From Rhodocyclales bacterium (GTDB lineage: Bacteria > Pseudomonadota > Gammaproteobacteria > Burkholderiales > Rhodocyclaceae), in contig JACOUN010000095.1 of the NCBI GenBank assembly GCA_016177805.1, positions 50,409 through 114,408 of the forward strand: a stretch of DNA of 64,000 nt, in the 5' to 3' direction. Positions 39,811 through 48,096 of this stretch are shown here, in pieces (within the stretch, counting starts at the first letter, position 1; every line of letters starts with the position of its first letter). A model generated the notes under the pieces. That model was not told the origin of the DNA, did no database searches, and saw only the letters and a list, made by a program, of their open reading frames with translations. Made by a program: the position numbers and the translations under genes.

Positions 39811-41382
39811 TTGGCCACTACACTCCGTCAGGTTTCGCAGCGTGCCCTGACAAGAATCGAGGATCAGTTCACCAAGGTCTTCGGTGCAGGCTGCAATCCG
39901 TTTTTTCACCTGGGCGCCCTGACGATCTATTTTTTCTGGATCGTGCTGGTCAGCGGCCTGTATCTGTTCGCATTTTTTGAAACCAGTGTCTTCGGCGCGT
40001 TCGAGTCGGTCGAGCGGTTGACCAACGAGCAATGGTGGTTGGGTGGCGTGATGCGCAGCCTGCACCGCTATGCCTCGGATGCCGCCGTGGTCACCATGAT
40101 GTTGCACCTGATACGCGAGTTCGTGCGCGACCGTTATCGCGGGGTGCGCTGGTACTCGTGGCTGACCGGCATCCCGCTGCTGTGGATGGTGTTCCTGCTC
40201 GGCATTACCGGTTACTGGCTGGTGTGGGACATGCTGGCCCAGTACGTGGCGCTGATATCGGCGGAGTACATGGACTGGCTGCCGATCTTCACCGACCCGA
40301 TTGCGCGTAACTTCATTTCGCAGGCGGCGCTGAGCGACCGCTTCTTCACCCTGATGGGTTTCCTGCATCTGATCGGGTTGCCGCTGTTCCTGGTATTCGG
40401 GGTCTGGTTTCACGTGATGCGCATCGCCACACCCCGGATCACGCCCCCACGGGTGCTGATGGCGGGCAGTTTCCTTGCCTTCATGGCCTTGTCCCTGATC
40501 AAGCCAGCGGTCAGTCACGAAGTGGCGGATCTTGCGGCGGTGCCCGGTGAATTGTCACTGGACTGGTTCTATCTGTTCATCTACCCGGTCATCGATGCGA
40601 TCGGGCCGGCGGCGGTGTGGGCGCTTCTGACGGTGCTGTCCTTCGTGCTGATGGCGTTTCCGTGGCTGCCGCGCAAGGCCGCCGAGCCGGTGGCGAAGAT
40701 CGATCTCGCGCATTGCAGCGGCTGCACCTGGTGCGCCAACGATTGCCCCTACGGCGCGCTGACCATGCGTCCGCGCTCGGACGGTCGCGCGCACAAGCAG
40801 GAAGTCACGATAGATCCCGATCTGTGTGTCAGTTGCGGCATTTGTGCGGGGTCGTGTCCGTCGGCCACGCCGTTCCGCAAGTCCGAGGATCTGACCACTG
40901 GCATCGATCTGCCGCAGTTCTCGTTCCGTCATCTGCGTGACGAGACGGCGGCGCAACTGGCGCGGATAGGGGGGCAGCCCAAGGTAATCGTCTTCGGCTG
41001 TGATCATGGCGCGGCGATCGAGACATTGCGGGCTGACGGTGTGGCGGCGATCAGCATGCCGTGCACCGGCATGATGCCGCCGGCAGTGATCGACTATGCG
41101 CTGCGCGAAGGCGCGCAAGGGGTGGTGGTGACCGGCTGCTGTGAGGGCGACTGTTTGCATCGCCTGGGCAACGTGTGGATGGAGCAACGCATACTGGGCA
41201 CGCGTCCGCCGCAACTGCGCGCCCGCGTGGATCGGGACCGGATCAAGGTGCACTGGGCTTCGGCAACGGATCTGGCCTCGGTCAGGCAAGAGGTCGAGGC
41301 GTTCGGCAAGACGCTGACCGACGTGACGCCACGCCAGGCGGCTCCTGCCAAAGCCGTGGCGGCAACCCAGGCGGAGGGCTGA
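39811..41382 (+). CDS. Cytochrome b6-like / diferredoxin / MvhD (FlpD) fusion
   Basis: A 523-residue membrane redox protein with three parts. Residues 30-205 are a four-helix cytochrome b N-domain with heme pairs His85/His99 and His186/His201; the 14-residue gap in the second pair is b6-like. Two more helices follow. Residues 300-350 hold two 4Fe-4S sites (Cys302, 305, 308, 312 and Cys339, 342, 345, 349). Residues about 390-500 resemble the MvhD/FlpD iron-sulfur domain that links hydrogenase or formate dehydrogenase to heterodisulfide reductase (VIVFGCDHGAA, VVVTGCCEGDC). The start is TTG with AGAGGA upstream. Quinol-to-ferredoxin-type electron transfer is plausible. No HdrA-like partner is in the window. 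Confidence 0.85.
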   Translation: MATTLRQVSQRALTRIEDQFTKVFGAGCNPFFHLGALTIYFFWIVLVSGLYLFAFFETSVFGAFESVERLTNEQWWLGGVMRSLHRYASDAAVVTMMLHLIREFVRDRYRGVRWYSWLTGIPLLWMVFLLGITGYWLVWDMLAQYVALISAEYMDWLPIFTDPIARNFISQAALSDRFFTLMGFLHLIGLPLFLVFGVWFHVMRIATPRITPPRVLMAGSFLAFMALSLIKPAVSHEVADLAAVPGELSLDWFYLFIYPVIDAIGPAAVWALLTVLSFVLMAFPWLPRKAAEPVAKIDLAHCSGCTWCANDCPYGALTMRPRSDGRAHKQEVTIDPDLCVSCGICAGSCPSATPFRKSEDLTTGIDLPQFSFRHLRDETAAQLARIGGQPKVIVFGCDHGAAIETLRADGVAAISMPCTGMMPPAVIDYALREGAQGVVVTGCCEGDCLHRLGNVWMEQRILGTRPPQLRARVDRDRIKVHWASATDLASVRQEVEAFGKTLTDVTPRQAAPAKAVAATQAEG

Positions 41383-41385
41383 GAG

Positions 41386-41895
41386 ATGAAGCAGTTTGCA
41401 AAGTACCTTGGTCAGGCGGTGGCGTATGCCTTGTTGATGGCTTTCGTCGGTTACTTCGCCACCTCGCCCGGCTACACCTATGTGGATCCGCGGGAGAAAT
41501 CGGTGGTGAAGTTGAGCCTCGCGCACGCAGGCAAGATCATCGGCGAATGCCGCGAAATCAGCGAACAGCAGCGCAAGCGTTTTCCGCCGGGGGCGCGCAT
41601 ACCGCAGGACTGCCCGCGCGAGCGCTCCGACATCACCATCGAGTTCAACCTGGATGGCAAGCAGGTGTTCAGCAAGGTCATTCCTCCGACCGGCTTGTCG
41701 CGCGATGGCGCCGCCTACGTGTACGAGACCTTCGTCGTGCCGGCGGGCGAGCACCAGTTGGAAGTCAGCATGCGCGATGATGTACGGACCTCGGGATTTG
41801 ACTATGTGCGCAAGGAAACCGTCACGCTTGAAGGGGGCCGCATGCTGATCGTGGACTTCATGCCGGAACGGGGCGGTTTTGTTTTGGTACGATAG
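41386..41895 (+). CDS. Membrane-anchored protein of unknown function
   Basis: A 169-residue protein with one N-terminal membrane helix (residues about 8-28) and a periplasmic beta-rich domain. Two Cys (GECREIS, QDCPRERSD) lie 22 residues apart and could form a disulfide. The C-terminal half (VYETFVVPAGEHQLEVSMRDD, FVLVR) looks like a small beta sandwich. It starts three bases after the cytochrome b fusion gene and precedes the second oxidase-like gene, so it is part of this unit. I do not recognise the family. Confidence 0.75.
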   Translation: MKQFAKYLGQAVAYALLMAFVGYFATSPGYTYVDPREKSVVKLSLAHAGKIIGECREISEQQRKRFPPGARIPQDCPRERSDITIEFNLDGKQVFSKVIPPTGLSRDGAAYVYETFVVPAGEHQLEVSMRDDVRTSGFDYVRKETVTLEGGRMLIVDFMPERGGFVLVR

Positions 41896-41955
41896 CGGCC
41901 CCGGCAGAGTCCGGGGCCGGCTATACCGCATGCAACCTCCGATCGAGAAGGCGTT

Positions 41956-43350
41956 GTGACCAACTATTCCTACACCCTGGATGTTCCGGGCGGGCGCGCG
42001 CTGCGACTCGCCCAAGGCTGGCTGTTCCTGGCCGTTGGCGCGCTGGTGCTGTCCGGCCTGCTGGCGGTGCTGATCGTACTGTCGCGTACCCCCTACATTG
42101 GCGATATCTTCCCGTGGGTGGATCTGTTCCACACCGCGCTGGTGGTGCACGTCGATCTGTCGGTGCTGGTGTGGTTCCTGGCTTTTGCCGGCATGTTGTG
42201 GAGTCTGCAGCCTGGACTGCGTGGCTTCGGCGTGGGGTGGGGGGCGCTGGCGCTGGCCACCGCAGGGACCCTGATCATGACCGCCTCGCCGTTCCTTGGC
42301 GCGACCGGCCCCATCATGGCGAACTACGTGCCGGTGCTCGATCACCCCCTGTTTCTGGGCGGACTGTTCGTTTTCGGCCTCGGGTTTCTGCTGCAGGTGC
42401 TGTATGGCCTGTTCATGGCATTGACGTCCGGGCGCATTGCCGGCGCCGCCGGCGCGCTGTGGCTGGGCATGCGGCTGGCGATGGTGGCGGCGCTGGTGTC
42501 GATGCTGGCGCTGCTGTGGTCGTGGGTGCTGATGCCCGATTTCATCAAGGACAAGGAATACTATGAAGTCCTGTTCTGGGGCGGCGGCCACGTGCTGCAG
42601 TTCATGCACACGCAACTGGTCATGGTGGTGTGGCTGGTGTTGGCGACGGTGTCGGGCGTGCGCCTGAGCGTCAGCCCACGGCTGATGATGATCCTGTTTA
42701 CGCTGGGCATCCTGGCGATCGCGATGACGCCGGTGATCTACGTGCTGCACGAAGTCCATTCCGGGCAGCATCGCATGGCGTTCACCTGGATGATGGGCTT
42801 CGGCAACGGCCTTGCGGCGGCGCCGCTGTCGCTCGCGTTGCTGGTCGGGGTGCTGACGTCGGGGCGTGGCAGTGTGCCGGAAGATGCCCGTCCGGAGCGG
42901 GCCGCGCTGGCCTTTTCGGTGCTGCTGTTCGGTGTTGGCGGCATCATCGGGTTCATGATCAGCGGCAGCAACACCATCGTTCCCGCGCACTACCATGGCA
43001 GCATCGTCGGCATCACCATGGCGTTCATGGGGCTGACCTACCACCTGTTGCCGCGCATGGGTTTCGGCCCGGTACCTCGACGGATGGCGTATATTCAGCC
43101 CTTCGTGTTCGGCACCGGGCAGTTGATGCACGTGTTCGGGCTGGCTTTTTCGGGCGGGCATGGCGTGCAGCGCAAGACGGCAGGCGCCGCGCAGGGGCTG
43201 GAGAAGCTGCCGGAAATCCTGGGCATGGCCTTCATGGGGCTGGGCGGGTTGATTGCCATCATTGGCGGCGTCCTGTTTCTGGTCGTGGTGTACCGCTCCG
43301 TAACGGGTGGCCGCGGGGGCCGTCCGCAGGGCACGCAATCGTTGGATTGA
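41956..43350 (+). CDS. Second, divergent heme-copper oxidase subunit I homologue
   Basis: A 464-residue 12-helix protein. His65 (VVHVDLSVLVW) and the pair His345/His347 (VPAHYHGSI) are the expected heme ligands. His212 (GGGHVLQFMH) is at the first CuB position. The Tyr position four residues on is Phe216, with Gln215 beside it. The usual HH pair is absent; that loop reads HEVHSGQHRM. It is therefore a superfamily member with an altered copper site, annotated in such genomes as cbb3-like subunit I but without CcoO or CcoP here. NO reductase, electron-transfer or heme-sensing roles are open. The start is GTG. Confidence 0.8.
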   Translation: MTNYSYTLDVPGGRALRLAQGWLFLAVGALVLSGLLAVLIVLSRTPYIGDIFPWVDLFHTALVVHVDLSVLVWFLAFAGMLWSLQPGLRGFGVGWGALALATAGTLIMTASPFLGATGPIMANYVPVLDHPLFLGGLFVFGLGFLLQVLYGLFMALTSGRIAGAAGALWLGMRLAMVAALVSMLALLWSWVLMPDFIKDKEYYEVLFWGGGHVLQFMHTQLVMVVWLVLATVSGVRLSVSPRLMMILFTLGILAIAMTPVIYVLHEVHSGQHRMAFTWMMGFGNGLAAAPLSLALLVGVLTSGRGSVPEDARPERAALAFSVLLFGVGGIIGFMISGSNTIVPAHYHGSIVGITMAFMGLTYHLLPRMGFGPVPRRMAYIQPFVFGTGQLMHVFGLAFSGGHGVQRKTAGAAQGLEKLPEILGMAFMGLGGLIAIIGGVLFLVVVYRSVTGGRGGRPQGTQSLD

Positions 43351-43360
43351 GAGGATAGCA

Positions 43361-43546
43361 ATGCAGATAGTGTTATTCACCTTGGTTGCGGCAGCGCTCT
43401 ATTTCTTCGCCGACTGGGTGCTGCGTACCCTGGAGGCACGCCGGGGCGCGCCGTTTCCCAATCGCAGCCTGCTTTTTTTGGCGATCATCATGCCGCTGGC
43501 GCTGATCGTTTTTAAATTGATGGAGCACCTCGGGCCGGGAATGTAG
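43361..43546 (+). CDS. Small two-helix membrane protein
   Basis: A 61-residue protein with helices at about 3-20 and 34-53 separated by a basic loop (LRTLEARRGAPFPNRS). It begins 10 bp after the second subunit I-like gene with GAGAGGA upstream, and a terminator follows at once, so it closes the operon. It is probably an accessory subunit, but no family is recognised. Confidence 0.7.
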   Translation: MQIVLFTLVAAALYFFADWVLRTLEARRGAPFPNRSLLFLAIIMPLALIVFKLMEHLGPGM

Positions 43547-43561
43547 TGTCTCTGCCAGCGT

Positions 43562-43591
43562 AAAAAAGCCCGGCATCGCGCCGGGCTTTTG
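43562..43591. terminator. Bidirectional terminator
   Basis: A-run, AAAAGCCCGGC, five-base loop, GCCGGGCTTTT. It serves both the oxidase-like operon on the plus strand and fumarase on the minus strand. Confidence 0.88.
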
Positions 43592-43617
43592 CGTTCACCT
43601 TCCGGGTGAACGGGACG

Positions 43618-45153
43618 TCAGCTTCCGACGCTGACAGGTATTTTGCCGATCTTGACGCGCCACTCCAGCGGGCCGGTGGTATGTACGCTGGTGCCGCTGG
43701 AGTCCACCGCCACCGTGACCGGCATGTCGACCACATCGAATTCGTAGATGGCTTCCATGCCCAGATCTTCGAAGCCGACCACGCGCGCGTGCTTGATTGC
43801 CTTCGATACCAGATAGGCGGCACCGCCTACCGCCATCAGGTAGGCTGACTTGTTGTCGCGGATGGCCTCGATCGCGACCGGGCCGCGCTCGGACTTGCCT
43901 ATCATCGAGATCAGGCCGGTCTGCTCCAGCATCATGCGGGTGAACTTGTCCATGCGCGTGGCGGTGGTGGGGCCGGCCGGGCCGACCGCTTCGTCGCGGA
44001 CCGGGTCGACCGGACCGACGTAGTAGATGACCCGGTTGGTGAAGTCCACCGGCAGCTTCTCGCCGGCTGCGAGCATGTCGGCGATGCGCTTGTGCGCGGC
44101 GTCGCGGCCGGTGAGCATCTTGCCGTTGAGCAGCAGCGTCTGGCCCGGTTTCCACGCCGCGACCTCTTCACGGGTCAGGGTGTCGAGATCGACCCGTGTG
44201 GCGACCTTGGTGTCGGCGTGCCAGGTGACCTGCGGCCAGTCTTCCAGTTTCGGCGGCTGGAGTTTGGCCGGGCCGGAGCCGTCGAGTTCGAAATGGACGT
44301 GGCGGGTGGCGGCACAGTTGGGGATCATCGCGACCGGCAGGCTCGCGGCATGGGTCGGATAGTCGAGGATCTTGACGTCCAGCACCGTGGTGAGGCCGCC
44401 CAGGCCCTGCGCGCCGATGCCCAGCGCGTTGACCTTGTCCATCAGTTCGAGGCGCAATTCCTCGACGCGCGTGAGCTTGGCGCCGGTGGCCGCCTTGGCG
44501 CGCAGCTCATGGATGTCGACCGGGGCCATCAGCGATTCCTTGGCCAGCAGCATGGCCTTCTCTGGCGTGCCGCCGATGCCGATGCCGAGGATGCCGGGCG
44601 GACACCAGCCGGCGCCCATGTGCGGCACGGTGTTGAGTACCCAGTCGACAATGGAGTCAGACGGGTTGAGCATGGCCATCTTGGTCTTGTTTTCCGAGCC
44701 GCCGCCCTTGGCCGCACAGGTGATCTCGACGTGATCGCCGGGCACGATTTCGTAGTGCACCACCGCCGGCGTGTTGTCCTTGCTGTTCTGCCGCGCGCCG
44801 GCTGGGTCGAGCAGCACCGAGGCGCGTAGCTTGTTGTCCGGGTTGTTGTAAGCGCGGCGCACCCCTTCGTTGATCATCTCCTGCACGCTCAGTTTGGACT
44901 CCCAGCGCACATTCATCCCCACCTTGAGGAATACCACCGCGATACCGGTGTCCTGGCAGAGAGGTCTGTGCCCTTCCGCGCACATGCGCGAATTGGTCAG
45001 AATCTGGGCAATGGCGTCCTTGGCGGCCGGGCTTTGTTCGCGCTCCCAGGCTTGACCAAGTGCCTGGATGTAGTCGAGCGGGTGGTAATAGCTGATGTAC
45101 TGAAAGGCGTCCGCAATGGACTGGATGAGGTCTTCCTCGCGTATGGTCGTCAT
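43618..45153 (-). CDS. fumA: Fumarate hydratase, class I
   Basis: A 511-residue iron-sulfur fumarase of the TCA cycle. Cluster cysteines lie in PLCQDTGIAV, VEITCAAKGGGSE and MIPNCAATRH, and the C-terminal domain has GPTTATRMDKF and the beta-subunit-type end. The start is ATG 45153, with AGGAG upstream; the open frame extends about 68 codons further but crosses the promoter region. The 411-bp gap to acs holds a short inverted repeat GTCTT-GTGT-AAGAC and AT-rich TGTAA repeats near 45300-45340, probably part of the divergent promoters; nothing else is recognisable. Confidence 0.95.
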   Translation of the reverse strand: MTTIREEDLIQSIADAFQYISYYHPLDYIQALGQAWEREQSPAAKDAIAQILTNSRMCAEGHRPLCQDTGIAVVFLKVGMNVRWESKLSVQEMINEGVRRAYNNPDNKLRASVLLDPAGARQNSKDNTPAVVHYEIVPGDHVEITCAAKGGGSENKTKMAMLNPSDSIVDWVLNTVPHMGAGWCPPGILGIGIGGTPEKAMLLAKESLMAPVDIHELRAKAATGAKLTRVEELRLELMDKVNALGIGAQGLGGLTTVLDVKILDYPTHAASLPVAMIPNCAATRHVHFELDGSGPAKLQPPKLEDWPQVTWHADTKVATRVDLDTLTREEVAAWKPGQTLLLNGKMLTGRDAAHKRIADMLAAGEKLPVDFTNRVIYYVGPVDPVRDEAVGPAGPTTATRMDKFTRMMLEQTGLISMIGKSERGPVAIEAIRDNKSAYLMAVGGAAYLVSKAIKHARVVGFEDLGMEAIYEFDVVDMPVTVAVDSSGTSVHTTGPLEWRVKIGKIPVSVGS

Positions 45154-45564
45154 CGCGTATCTCCTGGTTGCCGTTAGGGTGGGCGGGGTGGGCGGCATTC
45201 TATCAGCCCCGAGGGTATACCCATAGACGCGCGCCGCGGGCGTATCATGAAGCGTTTTGTTTGCGCGCGGGTGCAGTGGACTGTATGGTTGCGTGTAAGT
45301 CTTGTGTAAGACAGATGTTATGTAATGTGACGCAATGTAACGAGTCGCTCCTGGCATGAATCATGCGTGTTCGCGCCATGCGTGATCGGGCGCGGACAGG
45401 AGGCTGGGAACGGCTTCCGGCGTTCTGGCAACTGCGGGTATAGTCACCCTCGGGCCGCCAGAATGCGCGGCACCGTGCTGTTCACGACGGGTCGTTACCA
45501 TCGGGGCCGGTTCGGGGTGCTCCGATTGCTACTATCGTCTTAATCAGTTTGAGGAGAGGTCAGT

Positions 45565-47538
45565 ATGTCCACTGAAGAGCAAACCCGCACCTACGCACCT
45601 TCCGCTGCCGTGGTCGAACAAGCGACGGTGTCCGGAATGCAGGCGTATCGCGCATTGTGCCAAGAGGCCGAAGATGACTACGAGGGCTATTGGGCGCGCC
45701 ACGCGCGCGAACTGCTGGAATGGAAGACGCCATTCACCAGGGTTCTCGACGAGAGCAATTCGCCTTTCTTCACCTGGTTTGCCGATGGACGCCTGAACGC
45801 GTCTTACAACTGCCTCGACCGCAACGTCAACAACGGCCTGGGCGACAAGATCGCGCTGATTTTCGAAGCCGACAACGGCGAAGTCACCCGCATCACCTAC
45901 CACGATCTGCTCGCACGCGTGTGCCGGTTTGCCAATGCCCTGCGTGGCATGGGGGTGAAGAAGGGCGATCGCGTCGTGATCTATTTGCCGATGTCGATCG
46001 AAGGCGTCGTGGCGATGCAGGCATGCGCGCGTATCGGCGCGACCCACTCGGTGGTGTTCGGCGGCTTCTCCGCCAACGCGCTGCGTGACCGGCTGCAGGA
46101 CGTCGGCGCGACGCTGCTGATCACCTCCGACGGCCAGTTCCGCGGCGGCAAGGCCTTGCCGCTCAAGCCGATCGCCGACGAGGCCCTGGGGCTGGGCGGG
46201 TGCGACCTGGTACGCAACGTCGTGGTGGTCAAGCGCACTGGCGCCGATTGCGCGATCAAGGCCGGGCGTGACGTGTGGTATCACGAAGTCATCGAGGGGC
46301 AGGCCGATAGCTGCGAGCCCGAGTGGGTCGAGGCCGAGCATCCGCTGTTCATCCTGTATACCTCCGGTTCCACCGGCAAGCCCAAGGGGGTGCAGCACTC
46401 GACCGCCGGCTATCTGCTGCAGGCCGTCATGTCGATGCGTTACACCTTCGATATCAAGTCCGACGATGTGTTCTGGTGCACTGCCGACATCGGCTGGGTG
46501 ACTGGTCACACCTACATCACCTACGGCCCGCTCGCCTGCGGCAGCACCGAGATCGTGTTCGAAGGCGTGCCGACCTTCCCGGATGCCGGGCGTTTCTGGA
46601 AGATGATCCAGGACCACAAGGTCAGCGTCTTCTACACCGCCCCGACCGCGATCCGCTCGCTGATCAAGGCGGCCGACAACAACGCGGCGGTGCATCCGGA
46701 TCGCTACGACCTGACCAGCCTGCGCATTCTCGGCTCGGTTGGCGAGCCGATCAACCCGGCGGCCTGGGTGTGGTACTACGAAAAAGTGGGCGGCAGCCGC
46801 TGCCCCATCGTCGATACCTTCTGGCAGACTGAAACCGGCGCGCACATGATCACGCCGCTGCCGGGCGCGACCCCGCTGGTGCCGGGTTCGTGCACGCTAC
46901 CCTTCCCCGGCATCATGGCGGCGGTGGTCGATGAGACCGGCACCGAAGTGCCGAACGGGCAGGGCGGCATCCTGGTGGTCAAGCGCCCGTGGCCGGCCAT
47001 GATCCGCACGGTATGGGGTGATCCCGACCGTTTCAAGAAGTCCTACTATCCGGATGACTTCAAAGGCAAGCTGTATCTGGCCGGCGACGGTGCGATCCGT
47101 GACAGGGACAGCGGCTACTTCACCATCACCGGGCGCATCGACGACGTGCTGAACGTCTCGGGCCACCGCATGGGTACCATGGAGGTCGAGTCCGCCCTGG
47201 TGGCGCACGAGAACGTGGCCGAGGCCGCCGTCGTGGGACGGCCGGATGACCTCACCGGTGAAGCCATCGTGGCCTTCGTCGTGCTGAAGGGGCCGCGCCC
47301 CACCGGCGATGCGGTCAAGGCCACGATCAAGGAATTGCAGGCATGGGTGGGGCAGGAAATCGGCCCCATCGCCAAGCCCAAGGACATCCGCTTCGGCGAC
47401 AACCTGCCGAAGACCCGTTCGGGCAAGATCATGCGCCGGCTGCTGCGTCAGCTGGCGAAGGGGGAGGAGATCACCCAGGATACGTCGACACTCGAGAACC
47501 CGGCGATCCTGGAGCAGCTCAGGCAACCTGCGGGCTGA
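45565..47538 (+). CDS. acs: Acetyl-CoA synthetase
   Basis: A 657-residue AMP-forming enzyme that activates acetate. It has the P-loop [26 protein letters not shown], the hinge Asp in [13 protein letters not shown] and the C-terminal acetylation lysine in TRSGKIMRR, which is controlled by acetylation in other bacteria. A strong GAGGAGAGG ribosome site precedes ATG 45565. It is followed by sensor and transport genes that suggest an acetate-responsive locus. Confidence 0.97.
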   Translation: MSTEEQTRTYAPSAAVVEQATVSGMQAYRALCQEAEDDYEGYWARHARELLEWKTPFTRVLDESNSPFFTWFADGRLNASYNCLDRNVNNGLGDKIALIFEADNGEVTRITYHDLLARVCRFANALRGMGVKKGDRVVIYLPMSIEGVVAMQACARIGATHSVVFGGFSANALRDRLQDVGATLLITSDGQFRGGKALPLKPIADEALGLGGCDLVRNVVVVKRTGADCAIKAGRDVWYHEVIEGQADSCEPEWVEAEHPLFILYTSGSTGKPKGVQHSTAGYLLQAVMSMRYTFDIKSDDVFWCTADIGWVTGHTYITYGPLACGSTEIVFEGVPTFPDAGRFWKMIQDHKVSVFYTAPTAIRSLIKAADNNAAVHPDRYDLTSLRILGSVGEPINPAAWVWYYEKVGGSRCPIVDTFWQTETGAHMITPLPGATPLVPGSCTLPFPGIMAAVVDETGTEVPNGQGGILVVKRPWPAMIRTVWGDPDRFKKSYYPDDFKGKLYLAGDGAIRDRDSGYFTITGRIDDVLNVSGHRMGTMEVESALVAHENVAEAAVVGRPDDLTGEAIVAFVVLKGPRPTGDAVKATIKELQAWVGQEIGPIAKPKDIRFGDNLPKTRSGKIMRRLLRQLAKGEEITQDTSTLENPAILEQLRQPAG

Positions 47539-47621
47539 CAACCCTTCCGGGGCGCGCCGGTGCGGGCGCCCCGGCTACTATTCGCGCAAGCCGGCGTTCT
47601 TGCCGGCGCGCGGGAATCGGG

Positions 47622-47648
47622 CAGCGCGCGCAAGCGCGCTGTTTTTTT
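47622..47648 (+). terminator. Terminator after acs
   Basis: CAGCGCGC, loop GCAA, GCGCGCTG, TTTTTTT. It lies 84 bp after the acs stop. Confidence 0.85.
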
Positions 47649-47698
47649 GCGGTGCGCATTTGCACCGGACGGTGTTCCGGACAGTGTTTATAATCCTG

Positions 47699-47859
47699 GT
47701 GGTCTGCTTCGCAAATATCAGAACACGAAAACGCGCCTTGTGGCGCATGGCGGCGTTGCTCATCCTCGCAATAGTTGCGACTATTGCTGCGGTTCGCGCC
47801 TTGCCCTGCACCACAATCCATCGTTTTCGTCATGTCCTTTGATTTGCGAAGCAGACCAC
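47699..47859 (+). ncRNA. Palindromic structured element, candidate leader RNA or sRNA
   Basis: A perfect 18-bp inverted repeat (47699-47716 and 47842-47859) encloses 125 bases. Inside it a second matching pair ACGAAAACG/CGTTTTCGT, a hairpin GCGCC-TTGT-GGCGC and a perfect 8-bp hairpin GCAATAGT-TGCG-ACTATTGC are nested. A TATAAT box at 47689-47694 would start transcription almost exactly at the 5' arm, though no good -35 box is seen. The element ends 27 bp before the small membrane protein gene. It may be a leader RNA, a stand-alone RNA, or a palindromic mobile repeat. Confidence 0.45.
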
Positions 47860-47886
47860 TAGCGCGAGGGTCATCATGAGGAGGGC

Positions 47887-48087
47887 ATGATGCACACAGG
47901 TCTTGCCACGCAGCGTCTGGTCGCGGTGTTTCTCGTCGCCGTGCTGTTGTTCAACTATCCGATCGTGTCGCTGTTCGACCGGCCCGAGCCGCTGGCGGGG
48001 CTGCCGATGCTGTACGTCACGATATTCGCGATCTGGGGGGCGGTCATCGCCGCGATGGCGTGGATCGTGGAACGCGGTTCCCGCTGA
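47887..48087 (+). CDS. Small two-helix membrane protein upstream of the SSS kinase
   Basis: A 66-residue protein with helices at about 9-28 and 40-62. ATG 47887 and 47890 are both usable behind GAGGAGGG. It ends 9 bp before the SSS-type sensor kinase. Small two-helix proteins often accompany sodium-solute symporters (DUF485/DUF4212-like), so it may be a partner of the kinase's transporter domain; this is inference. Confidence 0.7.
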   Translation: MMHTGLATQRLVAVFLVAVLLFNYPIVSLFDRPEPLAGLPMLYVTIFAIWGAVIAAMAWIVERGSR

Positions 48088-48096
48088 GTCGCGTCG

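Noticed and set aside
40555..43380. 941-codon minus-strand frame opposite the cytochrome b fusion and second oxidase subunit
   Set aside because: The plus-strand products have helices, metal ligands and ribosome sites; the reverse product is low-complexity Arg/His/Gln.
47560..47862. 100-codon plus-strand frame over the palindromic element
   Set aside because: It runs through a terminator and both arms of the inverted repeat, and the product has no plausible features.
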